From: Ricinus communis
Taxonomy: Eukaryota; Streptophyta; Magnoliopsida; Malpighiales; Euphorbiaceae
Assembly (NCBI RefSeq): GCF_019578655.1
Contig: NC_063261.1
Location: forward strand, 27,011,126-27,075,125
Reading direction: 5' to 3'
DNA length: 64,000 nt
Notes under the pieces: generated by a model
The model's database searches: none
Seen by the model: only the letters and a program-made list of their open reading frames with translations
Told to the model about the DNA's origin: nothing
Translations under genes and position numbers: made by a program
Shown here: positions 34,648-50,900 of the stretch, piece by piece
Layout: the number at the start of each line of letters is the position of its first letter
Position numbering within the stretch: position 1 is the first letter of the stretch

Positions 34648-36768
34648 TCAATTGTTATGAGCGAAAGATGATAAACAGAAAATGTTTTTGTTGCATTTTA
34701 CCTTTTTGTTTTCATTTCAGGTTTTAATTTATGTTACAATGTAGTAGGTACTATGTTCTGTTGAGAGAATGTTTTGTTTTAATATCAGGTATCCGAGTGT
34801 ACTATGTCCTGAATTGCAACCATTATTGGTTTATTTTATTGCTGATCTGTCTTTGTTTCAGATTTTTCATTTTTGTTTTCCGCCTGCGTTCATTAACAGA
34901 TGTCTTGCATGCATATTTTTATTAACATTAGAATTTAGTTATCATGAGATTTGTTATTGTACTTGACAATTTCAATTCTTCACTCTTAGATTTAGGAGCT
35001 GGTTATTTAATTAAGGCTTTTAAAAATTTTAATAGAGTTTAAAAGTTGGGATATATAGACATTAGGAATATTATTTAGATTTTATTAGAAAGATTATTTA
35101 GATAATTTTTCTGTTGGCAAGAGTAATTGTCAGTTTAAGTATTTATTAAATAATTAATAAGTATGATTATTATTATTTTAAAGTAATTTATTAAATAATT
35201 AATAAATGTCATTATTATTATTTTAAATATTTATCAAATAAGTAATAAATAAAATATAACAAGAATAATATGAATTTGGTGGTTTAATTTGAGATAAATT
35301 ATAATATGGTAATTTTTTTTTTTAAAAAAAATATTATTCTCTTGATAAAAAAATAATGTTCATGTTGTGGGATAAAAAATTTAAAAATAATATGATTTTA
35401 ATATAATAATGAAATGAAGTCTATTACTTGTATATGAAGTTGCATATAATATTATATGAAATAATGTTTAAAGTAAATATAAAAAATAAAAAATTTAAAA
35501 TAAAATGATTAAATTTATTTTTAAATAATTATATAATAGATAAATAATAGTACGTAAAATTAAAAAAAAAAAGTCTATTAATGTCTATAAAAGTATTTTT
35601 AAGTAAAGTCTCTGAAAGTCATTTGATAAATCATGAATCCTTTAAAAGTAATTTTTTAAAAAAAATCTATAAAAATCTAAATTAAATACACCATCTTTAA
35701 TTATCATGAAATTTGCTTTCATATTTCATATTTAAACTCCCTAGGTATTTAAATTAGAATAAATAAAATTATAAATTCTATATTATTAATTAATTTATTT
35801 TGATTTGATGTAAATCTATGAGTTTAACAAATAAAATACATAAATTAATGAGCAAAATGTAGTATATCTTTTTAATGTATTTTATATAATGAAAAATATT
35901 ATTTAATTTAATTTATTTTAAAATAAACTTGATCAGTTTTATTAGATGTCAAAATCTATTTTTACTCAAACAATCCAAAAGTGTCTACATCTCTCAACTC
36001 ATACCATTCCCATTCCCATATAATTTTTATTTATTTATTAAAAAATTAACAAGTTATATACTAGATACAAGGGTAGTACTCCTTACACTAGTTATAAAGG
36101 CGAAAACTCACATAATATAAAAGAGATAACATCTCACTCATAAGAATAAGTACTCTTACTACTTGAACTAGAATTCAAATATCCATATAACTTTCTTTAA
36201 TATTTACTTTTTTTATATGCATATCTATGTTTGGCATTTGTTTAATTTCAATTTTTATTTTAAATTATTTTTAAAATTGTTTTGTTAAAAAGTAGCAAAT
36301 TTGAAAAAACAGTTTAGTTTCTTTTTAAAAATTAATATATTAAATTAAAAATATTTCAAATTTATTTTCTATACACCCAACAGAAACTCCAAACACTCTT
36401 AATATGGAGCATTATAAATTTTCAAAAAAATCAAAAATCAAAATCAATGTAAAACCAGTTTAAATATAATGGTTAAAAATATACTACCTTACATGTAGAG
36501 TCATAAAGAATGAGAGTATTCGTTTTACAATAGTTGGAAAATTTCATAAAATTCTATTTTTGATTTTTTATTTATGTATAAATAAGTTTTTAAAATTAAA
36601 AAAATTTATAATATTGAAATTAATGAGGGTCCAACAATAAACATGCTTAACTCATGAGTTTATAAACTTTAGTATTTAATAAATTGATTTGAGAGTAAAT
36701 AAATCTAACTATTATTGTATATCTTTTTTAAAATATAAATAATAATAACTTCAATTAGTAAATACATA
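34648..36768. other. eEF2 3' UTR and AT-rich intergenic DNA
   Basis: The first few hundred bases are T-rich and fit an eEF2 3' UTR. From about 35000 the DNA is very AT-rich with no recognisable gene. A MITE-like element may lie at 36225-36400, with ends ATGTTTGGCATTTG and the complement of CCAAACACTCTT, but its target duplication is unclear. Confidence 0.45.
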
Positions 36769-36906
36769 ATTTTTTTTTTTAATCAAAAGGAGAAATATAT
36801 TAAAAAGATGAATGAGAGTCAATAATACAAGAAAGGGTCTCGGGGGGAATAAAATAGCCAAACAAAAGGGAGACTCTCTTATCAATGCAAAAGAAATTCA
36901 CAGAAT

Positions 36907-39340
36907 TTAATAGGAGTCTCTCCCTTGCCTGGTCAACATCATTGGACACTCCCAAGGCACATCAAAATTAACAACAAAAATATTCAGAATCTCTTTACAT
37001 TCTAGGAAAATATTAAAACTCATCAGGTGCAGATCCTGAGCTAGGCGAAGGCATAGGATGATCGCCGCCATCGATGCAGAAGCTTTGGAAGATCTAGGAA
37101 GGAAGCAAATGATACCGTCCATAACTGAATGATCAGTTTTCGACATAAAACAACAATATCAGCTTCTTCATAACCCTCATCCAACTTGACTACAATGTGG
37201 AAATTGCTGGTTTCCGTAGCGGAGCCTGGGGCAAGCTAAATTGACTTAAGAGTCCTAGTTACCTGCTGAGTACTGAGAGAACAAACCGAAAGATATTCAT
37301 CAGCGAGGAAATCACAGTTCTGATAGGGTTGAAAGGATTTTGGCCAAATAAAGCGTCATTTTTACTTCTCCAGATTGACCAACACATAAATCCTAATCTA
37401 TAAATAATATCATCATTACTCACACCCTTCCACACCGTGATCATAGCTTGCCACCAACCAAGCATTGATTTAGAGGTTTCAGTATCAGGATTGAGACAAG
37501 GAGGAGGAAAACCAAGCTTGTTTAACTAAGGGGTAGATAACAGGTCATACAGATTCAATTCCTTGATAATACAAGTTATAGAAGTAATTGCTGATAATGC
37601 CTCTTCTGAAAAGCACATCACCCATTGGAAGGGCATTATTAATAGCTTTCTAACTGAAGGTTCTCACCTTAGGGGGAGGTTTGGCATTCCAGATAGAAAA
37701 CCAGAATTTTGGATAGGCCAAAGGGGAAGACGGTGAAGCAGTAGGGCTGTTAGAATTAAGAAAGCTCTGGAGGGTCACATAAGCTGATTTAATTGAGAAT
37801 TGATCTCATTTGTTGAAGTGCCAAATCCACCTGTCTTCTTTGTGAGCAGGGCTAATAGCCATCATTTTAATAGCATTCAATTCCATAGTAGAAAAATATG
37901 GTTAACAGGCTCCAGGTTCCATCTTCCATTGTTTATCAAGTCCTTCACTCTAAAGATATGGCAGTTAGCAGGTCTTGGAGAGAAAGGCTTAAAGCGAGGA
38001 AAATTGGGGATCCAAGGGTCTTCCTGAATATAAGTGGATTGACTATTGCCAATAAACTTTCTAGCCCCTAAAGAAATTACCTACCTAGAAGCCATAATGC
38101 TTCTCCAGCCCTAAGATGGCCTAGCACTAAGAAAGGCAGTCTAGAAAGTTCCATAAGGAAAATAGATGGCTCTCAGAACTCTTGCCCAAAGAGAGTTAGG
38201 ACTATTAGGAAGATTCTAAGCTCGCTTGGCCAAGAGAGCCATATTAAAGTGATGCGAGTTTTTGAAACCCAATCCCCCCAGTCTTTTAGGTCTAGATAGT
38301 TTAGCCTAACTGACTAGACTTAGATTATTTGAACTTGCCTCCTGGTTTTTCCAAAATCTTGCAACATTAGAGTTAAATTCCTCACACAATTCTTTAGGGA
38401 TCAAGAATTATGACATCATAAAAAAAGAAATAGAGGTGAGGACAGAGAAAATCATAACATCTCTACCCCAAACGATGGGAATTTGTGCTTTTAGGACTCA
38501 ATATTGCTATTGAATCTGTCCTTCAGGTAGTTGAGGGTGTTTCTTTTACTCCTACACCAGATAGCCGGAGCATCCAACTATTTTTTCTCCTTCACTAATA
38601 TGCCAGACCCTAAAGAGATTGGTACTGTTGGGGACTCAGACAATAAAGATTATCCCACACTTAGCATAGTTAATAAGCTGTCCAGAAGCGAGTTGGTACT
38701 TATCAAGGAGAAGTTTAGCTCTCGATGCCTCTTCCACATCAGGTTTAGCAAATAAAATGGTGTCATCAACAAAGAGCATGTGAGATAGGATAGGGCACCT
38801 CCTGTTGATCTTGATCCTAGAAAAAAGACTCATGTATAGCCTTATGGATGAAACAAGAGAATGCATTGGTGATGAACAAGAACATGTAAGGAGATAAGGG
38901 GTCACTCTGTTTGAGCCCTCTAGAGGGAGTAAACAGGGACTGCCATTAACTAAAACCGAGAAAGGGACAGTAGAGAAGCACTAAGAGATGATTGAAATGA
39001 AATCTGCAGGAAATCCCATTTTCTCCGTCATTTTGATAGGGAGCCCTATTCCACCTTATCACAAGCTTTGGAAATGTCAAGTTTTAGGCCCATATGGGCA
39101 TTTTTAGTTGAAGAGGGTTTCTCGAAGAGTAAAGAAATTCATGGACGATAAGGATGTTCTGTTGGATATGTCTACCGGGAATAAAAGCATACTGATTTTC
39201 GTCAATGATCTGATAAATATAAGTCTTGATTCTGTTGACTAGAACCTTAGAGAAAATTTTGTAGACAACATTATAGAGACTAATGAGGCGGATTGGTCAT
39301 GTGCTTAAGTTCTATCCTGTTTAGGACGAATGTTACCAAA
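36907..39340 (-). pseudogene. LINE reverse transcriptase C-terminal part and RNase H-like end
   Basis: In minus-strand order there are ISLYNVVYKIFSKVLVNRIK (about 39285-39226), the catalytic FVDD box in MLFVDDTILFAKPD (about 38780-38740) followed by an ASGQLINY word, a WSIWRSKNDALF word of the zf-RVT type (about 37370) and an RNase H-like stretch at 37146-36907. Frames are interrupted repeatedly, so no functional ORF2 protein remains. Confidence 0.78.
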
Positions 39341-39439
39341 AGATCTTAGCCTCATGTAAGTTTAAGTACAGTGCTCGTTTACGGAGTCCAGGGAACTCAT
39401 CCATAGAGCGTGCCTCCTTCAGCCCTAGGAAAATGTCTT

Positions 39440-40280
39440 AGGAAGATCCCATGAATATTAGTTCAGACAACTCCAAGCAAAAGGAGAGCGACAATGATAT
39501 TTCCATGGAGAAAAAGGTGCAAGATTGTTTAGCGTTGGTTTCCAGCTCGAGGGAAGTTCAACGTGTTCTAAAAGCTAACCAAAACAACTTCCGGCGCAAG
39601 AGGACCTCCGTATTACCACTAGAGTTTGGCCTCATAGAGGACGTGAGGTGGGCCAAGGTTCTGGGCGCAGGGATAGGGAGGCTGGGTTGGGAGTTAAGCA
39701 GGTCCAAAGGTTTAAAAGAGTGAAAGAAACCCAATGCTGAACTAAGGGCCATGGCTAGTATTATTGATGGTTGGTGGGTGAGATGAAGGTTGTGGAGGAT
39801 GGGACGAAGGACATGAGAGAATCTACAAAGGGCTCTACAGGTTTCTCTACCAGTGATCTGAGCCTAGTACCGGAACTGACCTCTATTTGATTCATCAAAA
39901 AGGGAAAACTAAAGCACTTGGCCAGGCAGAAACGAACTTTGCAAATTCAAGGATTACCAAATGATAGTGGGCAAGGTAATGGCGGAATGATACTCAGGAA
40001 GGCCACTTAGAAAGACAGGAAAGTAGTTTCATTAACTCATTTGGTGGCGTTGGTGGCTCGTTCAAAGCCACCCAAGACCCACTGAGGAGGAGGTTAGGGC
40101 TGCTCTGTTTGGTACGGGGGCACTAAAGCCCCAGGTCCTGATAGGTATCCTGCAGTCTTTTATCAAAGAATTTGGCCCATTATTAAAGTAGACTTGGCAG
40201 CTGTGATTCACAGATTCCTGTATTGCAAACACTTGTTAAAAGCACTTAACCAGATTAATACACAAATCTTGCTTGCTTAG
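39440..40280 (+). pseudogene. Inverted 5' part of the LINE (start of reverse transcriptase)
   Basis: A 90-codon open frame (39451-39723) lies in what appears to be the end of ORF1 or the start of ORF2. Near 40075-40260 the plus strand reads RPTEEEVRAALF, then PGPDRYPAVFYQRIWPII and LLKALNQINTQILL, the typical start of a plant LINE reverse transcriptase. The next expected segment is found on the other strand at 39340. Frameshifts and stops are present, and part of ORF2 (the endonuclease) is missing. Confidence 0.72.
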
Positions 40281-40300
40281 TTTTCCGACCTTAAGTACAG

Positions 40301-40664
40301 TAATACTTCAATTGAACATAAAAACTCAGACAGTGAAACACCAAATGTTAAGAAGTTGAAAGACCATTTATGTAACTTTACCTTCTTTTCTTTTTTATCC
40401 ACAAGCAGGTTTCCTTCTCGCTTCTACCATATTATTTATACTCAACTGCTGAACTCTTCCATGGGTATGTCTGTTCATAGAGCTTTCTTCTACGCCAATG
40501 CTCTCTCGCTCCATCAACATCTAGCGAGCTCCTACTTATAGTTTTTTTGATCTGATTAAGGATCATATCCGCCACTGGGGACACTTTGGTAGATCAGACT
40601 GAAACCCAAATCGTGAAAACAGAACTTGCATTATTATTATTATTATTATTATTATTACACTCAA
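40301..40664 (+). promoter_or_regulatory. ALD1: Short remaining upstream region of ALD1
   Basis: Only about 360 bp separate the LINE from the ALD1 start codon. The stretch holds a CT-rich leader-like region (40380-40520) and an ATT microsatellite (40631-40657) just before the ATG. I see no clear TATA box or defence element, so its promoter role is inferred from position. Confidence 0.45.
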
Positions 40665-44281
<3,617 letters not shown>

Positions 44282-45400
44282 ACTGCCGTTTTCTAACTAG
44301 CATGAGCTAATGCTAATTACAACAAAATCTACTAAAATCTAGTTGCATGGACAATGATTCCATGGAGGATTAATTATATGAACATTTTTTTTCCGAACCG
44401 TACCCAATTGCAAAATCAAGAGAGAAAACGTAACCAAAAGTGGGACTTCTCTATTGTTCTAATTAAGGAAGATGGAATCGATATTTCGTTTCCACCAAGT
44501 GTTGATGCCTCTGGTTGGTGATCTTTAGATGGAAAACCACTGTCAACAAATGGACTCCAAATCTATATATAAACAACGAAAAAGGAAACGATGTTTCAAA
44601 ATCATCCAAGAAAATTGATTTACTTTGCTCGCCCCTTGCTCGCGCTGCAGCAATCTTTGAAAACGACATTGCAAGGGGCAATTATTTATGTCATTTTATA
44701 ATTTCTGTTCATACCCATCACTCTGCACTTATTACACGCCATAATGAAGCAAAGAAGGAACATGACAATAACATGTTTGGCCCCGCCACCATCATTACTT
44801 TCTTTTGGCAATCCGTTTCATGTACCCAAATGCTTAAACATTCCACATGTATGAATGACATTTGATAAATATATCACACAGACTTATAAACCACTTCACC
44901 CCTCCAAAACAACAACAAAGCACATAAAGGGTCCTGAAGAAAGATTTATCTCTTATTTTGTGTTTTAATTTTGTTTTTCCTTTTCACGTCTGTAACTTTT
45001 TTTTTTTTTTTTTTAAGTTCTTCAAATGGGTCTATTCATTTACACCAATTTGGTTTCATTTTTTAGATCTGCCTTTTGATGATTTTTATACCCATTTCAA
45101 GATAATTATTTTTATTTCCAATCCCAAAACTATTTTCATTTCCAATACCATCACAAATCTTTACATGCGAATGTTAAATTTATTAAAAGAATTACAGAAA
45201 TTAGTTTTAAATTTTTGGTGGTTTTCCTTTTTCTTTCATGAATTTTTTTTTTCTAGGTGGTTTCTGGGACTCCACCGTTAAACATTAATTTGGTGGAAAA
45301 GAATTAGGAACCGTAGATCTTAACAATCTATCTACTTTTCATTATTTTCAAGTCTTGTTGTATTTATTTCTTTTTCATGAATATTATCTTCTGTATTTTA
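44282..45400. other. ALD1 3' UTR and downstream DNA
   Basis: No second gene is recognised. A perfect 9-bp inverted repeat, GCCCCTTGC and GCAAGGGGC, lies near 44631-44679 with a loop of about 31 bases. An 18-nt T run is at about 44999-45015. Open frames of about 110 codons here show no known domain. Confidence 0.45.
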
Positions 45401-47580
45401 TTCGTTTATTTTATGATTTCAGCTATTGAACAAATACTGAGCGTGCCTTTTTACGTGTGATGGATTGTTGAGCGTACCAAAAATTGATTGCCTCAAATAA
45501 TTGCTATAAATGCAATAAATATAAAAAGTTCGGCCGTTTGACTTCTATTCTAGATGATTGTGCAGGTAATATATGGATCTAGATTAACTTAGGTTCTTAG
45601 CTAAGCTGATGCAATTTCGCCAAATCAACATGGAGAACTATGAGCTATGAGCATGAAATTATGAACCAATGATGTGAAATTAAGCTTAAGGAATAAAGCT
45701 AAAAGCTAAATTACTGTAAGCTAAGAGCGATGATGTAAAATATAAGCTAAGGAGCTTAATTATAATAAATAAATATTGAAACTGTAATTGAAAAACTTCA
45801 AGAATTTGATTGCATGAATTTATTGACTTGCAAGTTTAATTGAATATGAGGAATACTTGAATACTTTGATCATACTATAAATTGATGACGAATGATTGCT
45901 TTTCTAATCCTAATCTAAGAATAAAAGATAAAGATAAAGTTTAAATTCTAGGTCTGTTTTAGTTTGATTGATTTGTTGGGTCGGATGTGCTCACTAGGGG
46001 GTCTTTACCTATTTATAGATTTTCATGGCTTGAGAGATGCTCTGACATATTCTTCATTGTTGGCATGGTCCTCAATTAGCTCCCCATCTTGAGAGCACGT
46101 ACTCTTGCTCCCCATCTTGAGAGCACGTACTCTTGCTTTTCATACTTTGCATATGTTGATGATGTAAGTTTTTTGCTCAACTTTCTTACTCTTCTTAACT
46201 TCCTGATCTTATTTCTCTCCATTTCTTGCTTTTGCTCAACTTTCTTCCTCACACATTATAAACATATTTTTTTTTCCTTGGATATGCTTCACTTTTATAT
46301 ATTTTTCTCCTTAGTTGACACTTATATTCATTCCCACTTTTCAAGAACGTGCTTCAAACTTCTAGAAGATTCCATAACTGTTTTAGATTTTCATGCTTCT
46401 TCATTTATCACATGTCAATAATTCATAAGAATTATCAAACCAACTCCTAATTAGTGGCCCGAGGATTTATATATGGGTAAAGAATCCAGATATGGGCTAA
46501 AATCTATGGGCTTCAGAATTTGGATCAACATCAAATAAACTTTTCTATAGGCCTAGTCGAATTTAATGGGCTTTAGCTAGTGCTAAATTTGGGTGTAAAC
46601 AATTCCCCTCATCAAAAATTAATCTTATAGCCACTTAATTCCCCCAAAATAATTAAAAGAGAAATCTTATTTTAGTTAGGACAGACCAATTAAAATATAA
46701 AAAAATTCCTTAATTCTTCAATCAAAAACTCCCTTATATCTCCCACAAATTTATTTTCATTCAAACTCTTAAAGAATATATCCTATTTTTATTTTAATTT
46801 GTTTAAAAAACAAATCCAATTCAAACAAGAAAATAAGCCTTTAAATAATCCCTCTAACCAAACACCCACTTTATCAAATTTGTCCAGATCCTACTACAAT
46901 TTCTTTTCTTTTTTTTTTCCAGCAAAATTCTCCCCGACATATTTCCATTTATTATTATTTTTTTTATTTTTCCTTTATTTTCTTCTCCTCTCTTCTTGTA
47001 AAAAACCCACAAAATTCCAAACAGCCTTCAAGAAAACACCATTACCGGCTGCCACCTACTACCATTGACCATCAGCATCGCCTTCGACCACCAACCAACA
47101 TCAAGCCACCGCCCAGCAGCCCCCTATCACCGGAAACAGCCTTAACATGTGCTGCCTGCGCGTCTACAGAAATTCTATGTGTGCAGCCTATTTGCGCATC
47201 TCCTCTGCACGCACCACCACCAACACTACAATCCCTCTAGCCGCCGCCCGACCACTCCTCATCGACCACCAACCTCCGGCAGCCCTATAGCAGCTCCGGC
47301 AGCCCCAAGAATAGTTCATTTTGATTGATTTTTATGCAATTTTCTTGAGAAACATAGGTATTTAATATAAAAATCCACTTTTCTTTTATGTATTCTTGAT
47401 TTTCTTGCACAAAAGTTTTAGAATTATTGTGATTGATGATGGGTATATGCAATTTTGGATTAATTCCATTTTATCGTATATTTTTAGCAATTGTTGTGTG
47501 ATAGTGATTGACGATGGTTTAATTTTTTAGAATTTTTCTAAAATTTTTAATTATTTATCATTGAACTAAAATGGAATTGA
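45401..47580. other. Transposon-like intergenic DNA with a GC-rich patch
   Basis: Most of this is AT-rich and non-coding. At 46079-46134 a 28-bp unit is duplicated in tandem. From about 47040 to 47310 the DNA turns C-rich, with many CCACC/GCCGCC words and no long frame, unlike anything around it. Such patches are known from leader regions of plant LTR retrotransposons, so I favour that over a host exon. Confidence 0.4.
46079..46134 (+). repeat. Perfect 28-bp tandem duplication
   Basis: The unit beginning GCTCCCCATCTTGAG occurs at 46079-46106 and again at 46107-46134. Confidence 0.95.
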
Positions 47581-48560
47581 TTTCTATTTTGATTCTAACA
47601 ACCAAATTAATTATTACAAACACGTGACTGAGTGTCAATGTAACAGAGTATCAAAAGAACTAAACCTATCACAAACACTTTTTAGCCTTGAAGAAAATCC
47701 TATAAATTTGCCTTAAAAGCGCAAGGGTACTCCAAAGGCACGGGGGTGTATTTCATAAGATCAAAAGTTTATAAGACGTCAAAAAGTTCACCTAACAGAA
47801 GCCCAATCATCTCATGAGACTTGGCAATCAAAGCTCGAAGAACCCCGAGGGTGCCTCACTTTAGATATGGAGACAATTTCTAGCAGATGATAGCACAATG
47901 AGAAGCTCACAATTAATGCGATGCCACTAACCGTTGAGACGGCATGACTTTAGACAATTTTTACCAAGTCATCAAATATTGCATTGAAGGAGTTTTGGTC
48001 CCATTATAACATCTCTAAGGGGTTGGTACAAGTATAAATACCTCTCTTAAAGACATAAAAAATAAGCGTGTGCTAGATATACCAAAACTCTTGCAAATTT
48101 ATTTCTCAACTTCTTACACTCATTTTCTTTATTTGTAAAGTTATTAACTTGAAATCTTTATTTAACTAAAACTTGAAAAGGGTTGTTGTGTGAGCTTATG
48201 TATTAAAAATACAAGGAATTGATTGTTGAGTAACCATTAATACCAAGAGTTAAGAGACTTTGTGAGAATTTGATACACTAAGAGAAGAGGTTTAGTGTGA
48301 GCCTTGAAAATACCAAGTTGTGGGTGAACTTATAAAACCCAAGGTTGTAATCAAAGTGATTATAGTGAAATACTCAAGTATGATACTGAGGAGTGGACGT
48401 AGAGAGATTTATACCCAAATCACTATAAATCCCTTATGTAGACTTCTTTAACTCTGAATCTCTTTATCTTTTTTCTTAATCCTTTGTGTTTTTACCTAAA
48501 GCCTCTTATTTCCACAATTTGAGGTCACCAATTCAACTGTTTTGGTTCCAAGGGACAACA
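47580..48560 (+). mobile_element. Diverged copia-type LTR
   Basis: The right end reads like the solo LTR at 17350-18894: GAGTGGACGTAG, then ATCACTATAAATC, CACCAATTCAAC and a GGACAACA end at 48560. The left end is placed by aligning ATTACAAACA near 47620 with the same word about 35 bases into the other LTR. No matching target duplication was found, so the left limit is approximate. Confidence 0.5.
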
Positions 48561-49020
48561 TTTATGATATTTTAGCAATTCTTAAACTTAAACCCAAAAT
48601 AGGAACTATGCAAAATAAAATTACTAAAAACCACAAAATAATTAAAATCAATATAATATTCTAAAACTTTTAAGATTTTTTAGAATTTTGGATGAATTAA
48701 TGTTGCTTTTTTTTTTTTATCATTCTTGACAATTTTTAGAATTTAGTCTAAAAATTGAATTTAGACCAAATAAAATCACTAAAATAATAAAATAATTAAA
48801 ATTATTATGGAAAATGATTTTTTGGTATTTTTGAAAATTATGGTATTTTTTGATGAATTAATTTCAATTATTTACTATTTTTGATAATTTTTAGGATTTA
48901 GCTTAAACATAGAATTTAGGCCAAAATAAGATCACCAAAAATAATAAAATAACTAAAATTAATATAGAGAATGATTTTCTAATAGTTTCTGAAATTTTTG
49001 AAGCTTAGGTGATATTTTTT
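48561..49020 (+). repeat. Tandem repeat, about 160-bp unit, three diverged copies
   Basis: Units begin near 48568, 48727 and 48890, each with a TTTTAG-ATTTAG-type start, an AAAATAA-ACTAAAA stretch and an ATTAATAT/ATTATTAT end. The spacing is 159 and 163 bp. No protein is encoded. Confidence 0.7.
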
Positions 49021-50900
49021 GAATTCTGCCTAACTTTGTAACGAACATGACGGTAAATATACAATCAATCAAAAAGTCAATTCTAAAATGTTTTAGTCAT
49101 GAACTTGGATCAAATTAGGCAGAATAGGAATAAAAATGTTTCAAATTAATGGTTTTGATGTTTAATAATTGTTGAAATTAATAATAGCGTTTTAAAGTTT
49201 CGGCATGAAACTTACTGAATAATTCTATACTAAAATATTAATTAGGAATAAAGTTTGATGAAAATGACTAAGGAATGATTTTTGGCTTTATGGATGTATT
49301 TATGGTTGTTGAACTGATGTATATAACATATATCAAATATTTGAGTTTTTGGCCAGAATAACAATGGGTTATTCGGCCTTGTGGATTTTGTAAAAATTAT
49401 TATGAATGTCTACAAAAAGTGTATGGAGTGTGCTTTTTGGCATGAACGATATTCTACACCTAAAAATCATAATTAAGTAATTTATTTCAGCAAGTAGTGA
49501 TATGCCAGAAAGTTTTTAATTAAATATAAAATTTTAGGAATGTGTAAAATATGAATGAATGACTATAGAATTTTGGCAATTTGCATATATGAAATAAAAA
49601 TGCTAAAATTGTAAATGGTACCTGACTTTTCTTTCATTGGTCAGACATGTTGTCTCATGCTCTGATTGAGATTTTTAAATGTCTCTACTTCAGGTCCTTC
49701 AAGCACCACTACTACAAATATGATAATAACTTGCCTCTTTCAACTTGATGTTATTGCACTTCCTCTTATCTTGATGTCTTAAAACTCTTATGTATAGGAT
49801 AATCTTGGCCTTTATTCCTCAAGCATCAATATTATTGCTACCACTACCACTGCAAGCACTTTCCCTACTGCTTCTATTGTCACATCTTCACATCCTTAGG
49901 TAGTGTTTTCTACTCTTATGCCTTTAGGATTTTACTTAAAAACCAATGAAGTATCTGTAAATTTCTTTCTTCAATCTTGACTCCTTTTGTAGACATGATC
50001 TTTGCTCCATTAGTAATTTTGATGCTTCATCCCCATTCATTGTGATTGATCCATTGTTGTTTCTCTTCCAACTTCATCTATTAAGGAGCTCTTACTAGGC
50101 AAGGAATTGAGTCCTTAGCAAAATTTATAGAAAAGTGGTCCTTAGGCCAACCTTTCCTTCATAGATCCTAAATAATAGACTTAGATATCAAATCTAGTCG
50201 TTGACTCGACCTACTTAGCATGTCAATTCTAGCCGTAGAATGGATCTATCACTCCATCAATACCAAATCACTACTATTAGTGACTTGATTTCATGATCGT
50301 GGTATTGACCTTCAATCTTTATCTTACTCATTCCTTTGATCCTCGTCCATATATTGAATAGGCTCAAAATTTAAACCATGGTGATGATGTCTCTTTGGTG
50401 ATAATTTGAATACATTCTTTCTAAAGTAAGGCATAACAATTGATAGTAATATTAATACTAGAGAAAGCACATACTAAGAACTTATTTCCAATTTTGATTT
50501 TAATGTGTAGGCTCCTCAGATTTTGATTACCTCCTTACGAAATTGTTGAATTGATTCTTTTATAGAGATGAAGTCTTCTATCGAATTTTTCTCTTACATT
50601 CTTTCTAAAAGCTTGTGAAGCCTTACCTTCTTTGGACTAGTAAATCCTTGACAAAAGCCTTTGTGTTAATCTTTCTCACTTCTTCTGTAACTGACTTTTG
50701 GATGGTGAATGACAATTTTATAGAATTTTCTACAAGGTACTAGATTTTCCTTACTTTGAAAACTCTTGTATGATGTTATGCCATTCTTACTGATTTTGAC
50801 TCCTTAGTGGATTTCTTCTTCTTTGGTAGTATCTTCAATTCCATCCCTCTTCTCTTTGCAGCCCTTTGCCTTTATAACCTTCGCTTTTGTGTTCTAATGA
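49021..50900. other. Degraded repeat-derived DNA, no gene recognised
   Basis: No long open frame exists on either strand. From about 49650 onward the base composition resembles that of the gag-like relic to the right, and this may be its continuation, but I could not identify a domain. Confidence 0.35.

Larger units (their letters stand above)
36769..40300 (-). mobile_element. LINE retrotransposon copy with 5' inversion
   Basis: The 3' part (about 36769-39430) lies on the minus strand and ends in a poly-T run at 36769-36780, which is the poly(A) tail seen from the plus strand. The 5' part (about 39440-40280) is flipped to the plus strand. The two parts meet within the reverse-transcriptase domain with almost nothing missing. 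ACTTCAATT occurs just outside both ends (near 36748 and 40304) and may be a worn target-site duplication. The element is broken by stops and frameshifts. Confidence 0.78.

Noticed and set aside
39558..39752. Minus-strand open frame opposite the inverted LINE part
   Set aside because: It is antisense to the plus-strand LINE frame and shows no domain.
44515..44865. 116-codon open frame downstream of ALD1
   Set aside because: No domain is recognised, there is no start context or splice pattern, and it overlaps another frame of similar length on the other strand.
46799..47310. Host exon in the C-rich patch
   Set aside because: The frame breaks quickly and the composition looks like a retroelement leader; nothing resembles a known protein.
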